Source of the DNA: Caldicellulosiruptor danielii
Lineage (GTDB): Bacteria > Bacillota > Thermoanaerobacteria > Caldicellulosiruptorales > Caldicellulosiruptoraceae
NCBI RefSeq assembly: GCF_034343125.1
Contig: NZ_CP139957.1
Location: 2,600,001-2,664,000, forward strand
Reading direction: 5' to 3'
DNA: 64,000 nucleotides
A model generated the notes under the pieces. The model worked only from the letters and a program-made list of their open reading frames with translations. It did not search any database and was not told the DNA's origin. The position numbers and the translations under genes are program-made. Shown piece by piece: positions 43,376 to 51,606 of this stretch (the first letter of the stretch is position 1; each line of letters opens with the position of its first letter).

Positions 43376-43400
43376 AAAGTATACTGATTTAGTACACTAT
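43376..43400. promoter_or_regulatory. Rrf2 operator before its own gene
   Basis: AGTATACT (43378-43385), spacer GATTT, AGTACACT (43391-43398) repeats the motif and 5-base spacing of the site at 42888-42912, 21 bases before the regulator start codon. This suggests autoregulation. Confidence 0.75.
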
Positions 43401-43522
43401 TCATTCTACACCATACTTTTCGAGGTGTCAATATTGAGATTATAATGCAAATATATTCCTTAATCTCAAAACAAAAAAAATAAGTGTAGCCACCTTATAT
43501 AGGACCCTTTGATATAACATTT

Positions 43523-43597
43523 GCGAAAGAAAGGCAAGATTTGAAACACTCAACAAATGTTGTTCAGCCTGATATCTTGATTGTATGTGGGAAATAA
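43523..43597 (+). pseudogene. remnant of an Uma2 (DUF820) family gene
   Basis: A 24-codon stretch reading to a TAA at 43595-43597 encodes STNVVQPDILIVCGK, matching AINVVQPDISIICDK of the intact Uma2 gene at 61771 and the conserved catalytic-Asp region of that family. No start or flanking domain remains. It is the decayed core of a second copy, lying in an otherwise empty gap of about 250 bases. Confidence 0.7.
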
Positions 43598-43603
43598 AAT
43601 CAC

Positions 43604-44635
43604 TTAATACCCAATCATCTTAGCTCCACTTTGAATAAATTTACCTCTGAACTCCGGTTCTTGCAGCATCAGATGACTGTCAAGGTCATGAAAGTCAAAT
43701 GCTCCTGTTCCAAGGGCAAAGTGAACACTCTGGTTAATTCCCACGCTTGATTCGGACATACATCCTATCATCAACCTGAGGTTAGCACTCCTTGCAAGCT
43801 CGACAATAGAGAGAGCATCGCTTATTCCAGATTTCATTAGCTTTATGTTCACATAATCAACAGCTTCTTCACGTATCAATCTCATGACATCAAACTTTGT
43901 CTTTGCAGACTCATCGGCAGCAACAGGAAAATGAACATGAAATCTGACAAATTTAAGCCCTTCAACATTACTCCAAACAACAGGTTGTTCATACACTGCT
44001 ATGTCTATTCCAGCTTTGTAAACCTGCCGTGCAAATTCCACAGCTTGTTTTGGTGTGTACCCCATGTTCGCATCCACAATGTATTTTGCACCTTTAGTCA
44101 CCTTGTAAATCTCGAGCATTGCTTCAATATCCTCTTTCAAATTTTCTCCAACCTTTATCTTTATGACCCTAAAACCCGAGTCAAAGATCTTTTTTGCCTC
44201 GCTAACCCTATTTTCAATTGTGTCTATTCCTACTGTTTTATCTGTTTCAATCTCTTTCAACGCACCACCAAGAAGTTGGTAGACATGAATATTGGTCTCT
44301 TCACCTAAAGCATCCAAAATAGCATATTGAATAGCAGCCTTCAAACTTGGCACTGCAAACAGCTTGTCGGTTATTTCAAAGATCTTTCGATACTGCCGCA
44401 CATCAAGTCCAACCAGTAAATCTCTCACAAAAGCCTCAAGGGCAGTGATCATTTCAACCTTTTCCCCATTGACTCTAAACGAAGGCGCAGCTTCACCATA
44501 GCCTTTGGCACCACTTTCAAGCGTGACTTCTACTTCCACATTCCTTGTTTCAGAAGATATGCTTCCAGTGATGTGAAAAGGCTTGTCATATTTGTAGTGT
44601 TTGACATTGAACTTAACATTCACTATCTTGCTCAT
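43604..44635 (-). CDS. enolase-superfamily dipeptide epimerase (L-Ala-D/L-Glu type)
   Basis: A 343-residue muconate-lactonizing-subgroup enzyme. The KxK base motif is IKIKVG near residue 160. Metal ligands are Asp in IVDANMGY, Glu in YEQPV and Asp in AADES, and the second catalytic Lys is in NIKLMKSG. DxD-type C-terminal recognition (DFHDLDSHLM) resembles YkfB/YcjG epimerases that convert L-Ala-D-Glu to L-Ala-L-Glu during murein peptide recycling. The start is ATG 44635 behind GAGGGGGC; TTG 44671 overlaps the upstream gene. It follows a transglutaminase-like gene that could release the peptide substrate, so the pair probably degrades muropeptides. Confidence 0.88.
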   Translation of the reverse strand: MSKIVNVKFNVKHYKYDKPFHITGSISSETRNVEVEVTLESGAKGYGEAAPSFRVNGEKVEMITALEAFVRDLLVGLDVRQYRKIFEITDKLFAVPSLKAAIQYAILDALGEETNIHVYQLLGGALKEIETDKTVGIDTIENRVSEAKKIFDSGFRVIKIKVGENLKEDIEAMLEIYKVTKGAKYIVDANMGYTPKQAVEFARQVYKAGIDIAVYEQPVVWSNVEGLKFVRFHVHFPVAADESAKTKFDVMRLIREEAVDYVNIKLMKSGISDALSIVELARSANLRLMIGCMSESSVGINQSVHFALGTGAFDFHDLDSHLMLQEPEFRGKFIQSGAKMIGY

Positions 44636-44657
44636 TTGTAATTTATGCCCCCTCTTT

Positions 44658-45971
44658 TCAGATTTCTTCAAAAGAGATTACCTCAATCTTGCTTTCAATT
44701 TTAACTTTCCCAGATGAGGATTCAGCCTCACCAAGCTGATTATCTGTAGGATCAAATCGCAGGAAATTTGGTTTTGGCACAAAATCTTTCATAAAATCTG
44801 AATTTGCAACCATCCTAAAACCATCTAAGTTGCCAAAATAGAAACTGCGAAGTTTTTCGTTCTCCCGTCTTGCCCCACCAAATGAAAGGTCTGCCGGAAG
44901 CCAACCATAAGGCTTGGCGTAGAACAGTGCCCAGTCGTGTGGAGAAGCCATAAGAGGATTTATGTACCAGCCAGACTGCCATCGTGCAGGTATTCCAGCA
45001 ATTCGGCACATAGTAATGAAAAGCAGAGCCTGAAAGCCACAGTCTCCTTTCAAGTTTTCTGCAACATATTGTGGTATGTTCTCGTAAGTTGCGTATGGTC
45101 GAACATAGGAATATTTAACATGCTTTGTAATCCAATCAAAGATTCTCTTAGCTTTTAAATAAGGATTGTTCTCACCAGCAACTACTTGGTTGGTTAAAAG
45201 TTTCAGGTATGGTGTGAACACCACATGAGGTGGCTGTTCACCAAGAAATTCGTCCAAATCATTTTCTTCAACCTTTTCTGGATCAACCTTGTTTATCCAC
45301 TCATTTATAGTGTATTCGAACTCAACAAAGTATTCTTTTTCTTTGCCCTCAAAATAAATAGTTCTCTGTGAAACCTTGTTGTCTGCAAGAAAATAGTCTC
45401 TTTGGCTTATTGAAACAAGTTTTACATCGCAAACCTGAAGCTCTTCTTTCGGAAACGGAAGCCAAACACGAAAATGATCTGCATCGTCTTTGATAGTAAC
45501 AGTTATCTTTGCGCGTACTCGGTATCTTTTGGGAGGGCCTCCTTGCGTCAATTCTTCCAATCTCTTGTCAAGCAATTCTCTTGCTTTCTGTGCAACAGGA
45601 TCTTTCTTGAGTCTTTCTCTGTATGATGGAAGAGTAAAAGCTATATTGTGAACAAAGCGTTCTTCGAATCTTCTTTTTCCTTCAACTACTATGTAATCAA
45701 GATACCCTTCTGACAAAAGGTGATAAAATTCCTCTCGAGAAAAAGAATCAATTAGCTCCATTGCCTTCTTTAAAGCAGTTTCTTCATCAAAAGGGTAACT
45801 TTCAAGTATTCTGTTTATTCTATTCTTCTCGTACATTAGACGTTTTCTTTGCACCTCAGTGATTCTTTCATCAGCCAACCATCTGTCTATCAATCTCAAA
45901 GCCAAACAAAAATTGCCAAGCTTTTCTTCTCTCTTGATCCCTTCTGGTATGTTGCATACAAGAAAATCCAT
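44658..45971 (-). CDS. transglutaminase-like cysteine peptidase
   Basis: A 437-residue protein with a transglutaminase-core domain near residues 280-370: catalytic Cys in KGDCGFQALLF, His in ASPHDWALF, Asp in WLPADLSFGG. An N-terminal helical region and a beta-rich middle precede it. There is no signal peptide. Proteins of this type cleave peptide or amide bonds. Cotranscription with an L-Ala-D/L-Glu epimerase suggests action on cell-wall-derived peptides in the cytoplasm, perhaps with peptide import encoded elsewhere. Confidence 0.82.
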   Translation of the reverse strand: MDFLVCNIPEGIKREEKLGNFCLALRLIDRWLADERITEVQRKRLMYEKNRINRILESYPFDEETALKKAMELIDSFSREEFYHLLSEGYLDYIVVEGKRRFEERFVHNIAFTLPSYRERLKKDPVAQKARELLDKRLEELTQGGPPKRYRVRAKITVTIKDDADHFRVWLPFPKEELQVCDVKLVSISQRDYFLADNKVSQRTIYFEGKEKEYFVEFEYTINEWINKVDPEKVEENDLDEFLGEQPPHVVFTPYLKLLTNQVVAGENNPYLKAKRIFDWITKHVKYSYVRPYATYENIPQYVAENLKGDCGFQALLFITMCRIAGIPARWQSGWYINPLMASPHDWALFYAKPYGWLPADLSFGGARRENEKLRSFYFGNLDGFRMVANSDFMKDFVPKPNFLRFDPTDNQLGEAESSSGKVKIESKIEVISFEEI

Positions 45972-46352
45972 AATTTCATCTCCTATTTCCTATACTCTTC
46001 TTATCTCTTGCAATTTATCCATATTTCTAATAAAACCGTATACATTTAAATATAGAGAGCATAAAAGATGTAGAAAACATCCACAGGCAAGAAAACGCTC
46101 CAGGCAGTCAAACGAAAGTGCTTGGTTCCCTACTTCAGAGGACGCAAAACAAAAAAAGTGCTGCTGCCAAGGGCTACTTTTTATTATAGCACTTTTTAAC
46201 TCTATGAAAACTACTTTATATTTTTAAACTTCAAGGAAATCAAAAGTTTGTGGTCAGTTTTCTTCAAACAATATCAGAGAACTTTAGATATGTGGTATAA
46301 TCGAAATTGGAATCTGAAAGCTGCAAACAGCAACAGAAGGAGCGAGCTTTTA
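45972..46352. other. divergent intergenic region
   Basis: A 381-base region between the transglutaminase-like gene (minus) and the nucleosidase-like gene (plus). It should contain promoters for both, but neither is obvious. It holds a structured, comparatively GC-rich stretch at 46066-46197, described separately. No protein-coding gene is seen. Confidence 0.5.
46066..46197 (+). ncRNA. candidate structured RNA ending in a terminator hairpin
   Basis: A comparatively GC-rich stretch inside an AT-rich gap. It begins with the hairpin GATGT/ACATC, contains complementary GGCAG/CTGCC and CTTGG/CCAAG elements, and ends with AAAAAGTGCT (46153-46162) pairing with AGCACTTTTT (46188-46197). It could be a small RNA or an attenuating leader of the operon at 46353. 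I do not recognise the family, and orientation is inferred from the absence of a minus-strand gene that would need the terminator. Confidence 0.35.
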
Positions 46353-47192
46353 ATGATATACATTGTCACTGCTTTCCATGCAGAAGCAAAGGCTTTGATA
46401 GAACATTTTGGCCTGAAGAAATTATATGAACCTTCAAAATTTCAGATTTTCTCTGGCAATGATATTATCTTGATAGAGAGCAAAGAAGGAATTGTAAAGA
46501 GCAGTATTGCTACCACATTTGCCTTGACAAAGTTTGGAGCAGCTGATAAAGACATTGCGTTGAACATTGGAATTTGTGGTGCAAGGGAAAATACCTTTTC
46601 AAAAGGCGATGTTATCCTTTGCAACAAGATAATAAATCATTACTCAAAAAGGGCATTTTACCCAGATATTTTAATCAAGCATAGTATGAAAGAAGCATCA
46701 ATCGAAAGTTTTATGCATCCTGTGAAAAAAGATAGCTTGCCACTTGAAATTGAAGGGGATATAGTTGACATGGAAGGTGCAGGATTTTTTGAAGCAGCCT
46801 CTATCTTTTTGCCCCTGCACAATGTTCACTGTATTAAGATTGTTTATGACTTTTTGGACTTTGAAAAAATAAATCCTGTTGAGATTGAAAATCTGATAAA
46901 GCAAAGTATTCCTCATATAGAAAGTCTAATAAACTCCCTCTTAAAACTAAATTTTGAATTTTGTAACAATACGCCTGAAATTGATAATATACCTCTACTT
47001 GTAAATAAACTAAAAAACAGTTTACATCTTACAACTTATATGACCAATGAGCTTGAAAGTTTGTTAAAAGACTATATAATAAGGCATAAAAAACTACCTG
47101 ATTCTATCTTTGAATTTTTTGAAGTTCAAATAAACTCTAAAAAGGAGGTCAAAAATTACTTTGACAAGCTCAGAAAAATCCTTCTTAGCTAA
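46353..47192 (+). CDS. nucleoside phosphorylase/nucleosidase superfamily protein
   Basis: A 279-residue protein starting at ATG 46353 behind AGAAGGAG. The first 190 residues resemble the PNP/MTA-SAH nucleosidase fold: NIGICGARENTFSKGDVIL (phosphate/ribose region) and VDMEGAGFFEAA (purine and 2'-OH binding MEGA motif). The last 90 residues are helical and unrelated to the enzymes. It overlaps by 32 bases a radical SAM gene resembling spore photoproduct lyase. Removing 5'-deoxyadenosine, a radical SAM by-product, would be a logical role, but the C-terminal extension suggests a partner-binding function too. Confidence 0.72.
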   Translation: MIYIVTAFHAEAKALIEHFGLKKLYEPSKFQIFSGNDIILIESKEGIVKSSIATTFALTKFGAADKDIALNIGICGARENTFSKGDVILCNKIINHYSKRAFYPDILIKHSMKEASIESFMHPVKKDSLPLEIEGDIVDMEGAGFFEAASIFLPLHNVHCIKIVYDFLDFEKINPVEIENLIKQSIPHIESLINSLLKLNFEFCNNTPEIDNIPLLVNKLKNSLHLTTYMTNELESLLKDYIIRHKKLPDSIFEFFEVQINSKKEVKNYFDKLRKILLS

Positions 47193-48171
47193 GCATTTTT
47201 CTCATGTTTATGTTGAAAAAGAGGTTCTTTCTCATCCTGTTACAATAAAGATTTTAGAGAACCTCCGAAGTTCTCAAATAGTTAAAATAGATAACTACAA
47301 AGAGGTTTTCTGCAGAGCAGGGCAAAATTACTCTCTTCAGGAAAAGAGCAAAAAACTGATACTTGCAAAAAAGTATAGAGAGTTTCTCTATCCCGGCCCT
47401 TCAATTTGCCACAACTTTGGGTATGATAATTTTTTTTATACAAGCAATATTTTAAACTGTATTTATAGCTGTGATTATTGTTTTTTAAAAGGAATGTACT
47501 CCTCTGCAAACATAGTTGTATTTGTGAACATTGAAAACTATTTTAAAGAGATTGATGCAATTTTGAAAAACCAATCTCTTTATCTTTCTGTATCATACGA
47601 AACAGACCTTTTAGCGCTTGAAAAAATTGTACCATTTTCTTCTGCATGGATTGAATACGCAGCTTCAAAGCAAAATTTGACAATTGAAATCAGAACAAAA
47701 AGTGCTAATTTCAAAGCCTTAGAAAAACTAAAACCTCAAGATAATGTAATCTTAGCATGGACACTGTCACCTCAAGAAATTATAGAAAAGTTTGAACATG
47801 GCACACCTTCTTTATCTTCACGACTTTCTGCAATTAAAAAAGCTATAGAAAATGGCTGGAAAGTAAGACTTTGTTTTGACCCAATTTTAGCAACTGAAGG
47901 CTGGAAAACAATCTATGAAAAGTTTCTGAATCAGGTTTTTGGAGAATTGAACCGTGAGAAGATTGTAGATATTTCAGTTGGAGTGTTTAGAATTCCAAAA
48001 GACTATCTAAAGAGAATGAAAAAAGCATTTGCAAATGAAATTACTGCATTTTTGTATGAAGAATTAGAAAACGTTTATACCTATCCAAAAGAGCTGAAGG
48101 AAGATATGATAGCCACGATGATTTCAAGGCTTGAGGATTTTTTGCCATCTTATAAAATTTTTGTGGTATAA
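47161..48171 (+). CDS. radical SAM protein, spore photoproduct lyase-like
   Basis: A 336-residue protein. The radical SAM cluster motif is CIYSCDYC (C-x3-C-x2-C) near residue 99-106, followed by a SPL-like arrangement (VSYETDLLALE; IEIRTKSANF; LAWTLSPQEI, typical of spore photoproduct lyase relatives). The start appears to be TTG 47161 behind AAAGGAGG, inside the end of the nucleosidase-like gene. Spore photoproduct lyase repairs a UV thymine dimer, but many homologues in non-sporulating bacteria have unknown roles. The hydrogen-donor Cys of true SPL was not located with confidence. It is a two-gene operon with the nucleosidase-like protein. Confidence 0.82.
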   Translation: MTSSEKSFLAKHFSHVYVEKEVLSHPVTIKILENLRSSQIVKIDNYKEVFCRAGQNYSLQEKSKKLILAKKYREFLYPGPSICHNFGYDNFFYTSNILNCIYSCDYCFLKGMYSSANIVVFVNIENYFKEIDAILKNQSLYLSVSYETDLLALEKIVPFSSAWIEYAASKQNLTIEIRTKSANFKALEKLKPQDNVILAWTLSPQEIIEKFEHGTPSLSSRLSAIKKAIENGWKVRLCFDPILATEGWKTIYEKFLNQVFGELNREKIVDISVGVFRIPKDYLKRMKKAFANEITAFLYEELENVYTYPKELKEDMIATMISRLEDFLPSYKIFVV

Positions 48172-48211
48172 TCATAGCAGGAGTTTAAGAGAAAGATATG
48201 AGGTGCATGTT

Positions 48212-49363
48212 ATGTGCGATACTATTGTTGCCTTGAAAAATTCAACACTGAATAACTGTGTGTTATTTGGCAAAAACAGTGACAGAGAGAAAAATGAGCC
48301 TCATATCGTTATAAGAGTCCCCAGAAAAGAACATAAAAAAGGAGAAAAGGTCAAGTGTACATATATTGAAGTGGAACAGGCAGAAGTTACATATGATTGT
48401 TTTTTATTTAAGCCATCTTGGATATGGGGTGCTGAAATGGGTGTTAATGAATTCGGAGTTGTTATTGGAAATTAAGCAGTGTTTACAAATCAAAGACAAG
48501 GTCCACCAGCACTCCTCGGGATGGATATTCTGCGACTTGCACTTGAACGAAGCAAGACAGCAAAAGAAGCGGTTGACAACATTATTTACTTTATTGAAAG
48601 ATATGGACAAGGTGGGAAATGTGGGTATACCAAGAATCTAAAGTACCACAACTCATTTTTGATTGCTGACTTTGAAAATGCATGGGTATTAGAAACAGCA
48701 GGCATTTATTGGGCTTTCCAAAAAGTTAAAGATGTAAGAAGCATTTCAAATGCGTTGAGCATAAGAAACGATTATGATATGAAAAGCAAGATGATAAAAC
48801 GAGAAGGTATTGATTTTAAAAAAGAGTTTGAAAACCAACTTATAACTAAATTTGCATGTGGTAATTTTAGACAGTAGCTTACCCAAAAAATGCTGGAAGA
48901 AAAAAAGGGAAAGTTAACTATAGAAGATTTCAAAAGTATATTGCGATACCATTACAATTTAAATAGCAAAAATTTCTTGTATGGGTCTATGAAAAACATT
49001 TGTATGCATTCAAAAAGCATCATCTCAAGCGAAACAACTGGAAGCTTTATTGTTGAATTAATTGACCGAAAAATAAACATCTTCGCAACTGGAAGTTCAC
49101 TCCCATGTCTTTCTATATATAAGCCTCTATGGTTTGTTGATAACAGAGATCTTTTCTTCACTGAAGAAAAAGCTGACCTTGCAATTGAGTATTGGAAAAG
49201 TCAGAGAAAAATTATAGAGAATGTTGAAAAAGGGAAAGTGGATAAAGATACTTATTTAAAAAAGAGAGATGAACGTGAAAAAGAACTTTTTGAACTTGCA
49301 AGAAATGTAAAAAATGATTTTGAAAAAGAAAACATAATAAAAGTGGCTTGGCAGTTTGAGTAG
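48212..49363 (+). pseudogene. C69-family dipeptidase interrupted by two in-frame stops
   Basis: One continuous frame encodes a PepD/C69 Ntn-hydrolase: MCDTIVAL (Cys2 nucleophile after Met removal), GKNSDRE, WGAEMGVNEFGVVIGN, then a TAA at 48473-48475 where homologues normally have Glu (GNEAVFT). Reading resumes as AVFTNQRQGPPALLGMD. A second stop, TAG at 48875-48877, precedes LTQKMLEEKKG. Each could arise by a single substitution (GAA to TAA; CAG, AAG or GAG to TAG). No frameshift is present. The product would be a cytoplasmic dipeptidase of about 383 residues. The ATG at 48212 follows GAGGTG. Confidence 0.9.
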
Positions 49364-49489
49364 GGAAAAAGTATTGATAATAATATTTGTTATCATTTCT
49401 TAGAATAGTATGTTTGTATTTCCTTTTTTTCATTTTGTGATATAATTAATAAGAAAACTTGCAAATCTAAAATGAAGGAAGGTGTTAAT

Positions 49490-50656
49490 GTGAAGAGTCA
49501 AGACTTTTACATGGAGCAAACAGACTCTTCTTTAGTAAAATCTTTGATTGTCTCAAATTATTTCGACACCTGGCTCAATATTGTTTATGGCTATACTAAT
49601 AAGAATTTTGTAATATATGTGGACTTATATTGTGGACCAGGTGAATATGAGAACAGTAAAAAATCAACTCCTGCTCTTATTATGGATAAATTGAACTCTA
49701 AAGAAGCATTAATGAAGAAGGCAAAAAACAAGCTTCTCTTTTGGTTTAATGATTCTAATCCTATATTAACTAAAAAGCTAACAGAATGCCTCCAAACATA
49801 CGGACTTGAAAACATCAAGTTTGATAAGCCATCTGTCCCATGTAATCCAATGACCGTTTTCATAACTAATTATGAGTTACCAAGTGTAGAAATTGAAACT
49901 CTTATCAGAAGACTTGATTTCCCTATTCTTGCCTTCCTCGACCCTTGGGGTTATAAAGGAATTTCCAAGGAATTGATAGATATGATTGTAAATAAGCCTT
50001 ATTCAGATTGTATTTTCTTTTTCAATTATAACAGAATCAGACCAGCAATAGAAAATGAAAACGTTATTGAACACGTTCAGAAAATTCTTGGTAGCGAAGG
50101 GCTAAAAAATGTAAAAGAAAGACTTATGATGGCCACTACTCAATATCAAAAGGAAATAATTATTCTGGATGAAATTATTAAATATTTTTCTAACAATTAT
50201 CGTCGGTATGTTGTTCCTTTCCGTTTTTTGACATATACAACTCAAAAGCAGCGAACAAGCCATTACATCATATTCGTTACTAAGAATAGTACTGCTCAAA
50301 AAGTAATGAAGGAAATAATGAGCAAACTTTGCTCAGACACTCATGAATTACACTTTTCGTATATTCCACCCAATCCTCAGCTTTCATTTTTAGGTATAGA
50401 TCAATCTGATGAATCAAAAGAAAAAATTAAAAAAAGACTTCTCCAAACATATGCAGGAAAAGAACTTTCGTTTAAAGAACTTTACGCAAAGGAAGGTTAT
50501 TATAACGTATATACTGTTGACCAATACTTTGACATATTAAAAGATCTAGAGATAGAAGGAAAAGTAGTATTTTCCCTACCACCAACCAAAAAAGGAAATG
50601 ACCGCAAGTTATCAGCTGATAACCTTTACAAAATGGGAAAAGTTAAATTTGTTTAA
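49490..50656 (+). CDS. tcmP: three-Cys-motif partner protein TcmP
   Basis: About 388 residues from GTG 49490, behind GAAGGAAGGTG; ATG 49472 or 49511 are alternatives. The N-terminal half has YVDLYCGPGEYE, FWFNDSNP and FLDPWGYKGIS motifs characteristic of TcmP, a family with a methyltransferase-like fold of unknown function. A C-terminal helical domain resembles a winged helix (SFKELYAKEGYYNV). The family is named for its genomic pairing with radical-SAM-like proteins bearing three cysteines; such a protein is encoded convergently at 50715. The pair is found in mobile or defence-like contexts. The biochemical function is unknown. Confidence 0.85.
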   Translation: MKSQDFYMEQTDSSLVKSLIVSNYFDTWLNIVYGYTNKNFVIYVDLYCGPGEYENSKKSTPALIMDKLNSKEALMKKAKNKLLFWFNDSNPILTKKLTECLQTYGLENIKFDKPSVPCNPMTVFITNYELPSVEIETLIRRLDFPILAFLDPWGYKGISKELIDMIVNKPYSDCIFFFNYNRIRPAIENENVIEHVQKILGSEGLKNVKERLMMATTQYQKEIIILDEIIKYFSNNYRRYVVPFRFLTYTTQKQRTSHYIIFVTKNSTAQKVMKEIMSKLCSDTHELHFSYIPPNPQLSFLGIDQSDESKEKIKKRLLQTYAGKELSFKELYAKEGYYNVYTVDQYFDILKDLEIEGKVVFSLPPTKKGNDRKLSADNLYKMGKVKFV

Positions 50657-50689
50657 GAAAGAGTGTAAATTACACAATAATTAACAATA

Positions 50690-50714
50690 AAAAGGAGAGT
50701 TTTTCTCTCCTTTT
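50690..50714. terminator. bidirectional terminator between tcmP and the radical SAM gene
   Basis: AAAAGGAGAG (50690-50699) pairs with CTCTCCTTTT (50705-50714) around TTTTT, directly adjoining the stop codon at 50715 of the convergent gene. Confidence 0.88.
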
Positions 50715-51476
50715 CTATTTGTAAACCTCACTTTTGACAATTAGCTCAATATTATTTTTTTCGCAAAACTCTTGAACCTTTTCACTTATTTTTAAATAAA
50801 ACTCTTTATGATTTTCAAAACTCTTAGAAAGCGTATTGTAGTTCCAGCGTCCAAAAACAATTTTATCAACAAATGAAATCTTTTCTAAAAGCTTGTCAAT
50901 ATCTTGCTCAATGATGTTGGGAGTTGGATAAGGTTCAATGCTAACCCATGTCTTAAATCCTGCATAGTGTAAAACTTTCAAACTTTTTATCCTTTCCTCT
51001 ATAGGTGCCGCACCTGGTTCAAAAGCTTTTCTAAAATCTTCAAAATATGAAACCAACGTTATCCCAAATCTATTGTTATTGTGGCTTGAAATACCTATAA
51101 GTTCTTTAGGATACACTCCTTTTGTTAATGTTTCTACTGGGATATTCCAATCATTTAAAATTTCAATTATTTCCAACGAGAGTTTTGATATTTGTGGTTG
51201 TTCAAACATAAATGGGTCAGTTGAAAAGCACAAGTTCACATGGTCAATCTTGTCATGAATCTTGGGTAGCTCTTTGTTTAAAAGTTCCAATGTATTAGTC
51301 ACCACTCTGGGTTGAATCCATTCATTATAGCTCTTAATTTTTCCAAATCTCTTATTCATTAAATAGGCATAACAGGGATATCTACAGCCGTGAGAACACC
51401 CTAAAACATGGTTGATCGTGTAGTCAGCATATTCAACACCACTTTTGTATAAAAGGTTTTTTCTTTCAACGCCCAT
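50715..51476 (-). CDS. three-Cys radical SAM protein (Gp37/Gp68-like), TcmP partner
   Basis: A 253-residue protein with GCSHGCRYPCYAY near residue 27 (C-x3-C-x3-C), the motif of the Gp37/Gp68-like radical SAM family. Barrel segments follow: LCFSTDPFM, VETLTKG, ITLVSYFEDF, WVSIEPYPTP. The start is ATG 51476 behind AGGTG; GTG 51485 is less likely. It is convergent with tcmP, sharing a terminator. The family is homologous to spore photoproduct lyase, but its substrate is unknown. Being convergent, it is not cotranscribed with TcmP, unlike the usual arrangement I recall. Confidence 0.83.
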   Translation of the reverse strand: MGVERKNLLYKSGVEYADYTINHVLGCSHGCRYPCYAYLMNKRFGKIKSYNEWIQPRVVTNTLELLNKELPKIHDKIDHVNLCFSTDPFMFEQPQISKLSLEIIEILNDWNIPVETLTKGVYPKELIGISSHNNNRFGITLVSYFEDFRKAFEPGAAPIEERIKSLKVLHYAGFKTWVSIEPYPTPNIIEQDIDKLLEKISFVDKIVFGRWNYNTLSKSFENHKEFYLKISEKVQEFCEKNNIELIVKSEVYK

Positions 51477-51606
51477 TTTTTTCACCTATCTTTATCATGT
51501 TACCTATATTTTATCATTGTCTGCTAATTAGCGCAAGAATGTTTGTCTTTTCTTTCTTCCCTACAATAAAGCTAACTATACCTGTTAAATTGGAAATGAA
51601 ATCTAT

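Noticed and set aside
48473-48877. Recoding of TAA or TAG (selenocysteine or pyrrolysine) in the C69 dipeptidase
   Set aside because: Selenocysteine uses TGA. No pyl genes or methylamine methyltransferase are visible, and C69 enzymes need neither residue. Nonsense mutation is simpler.
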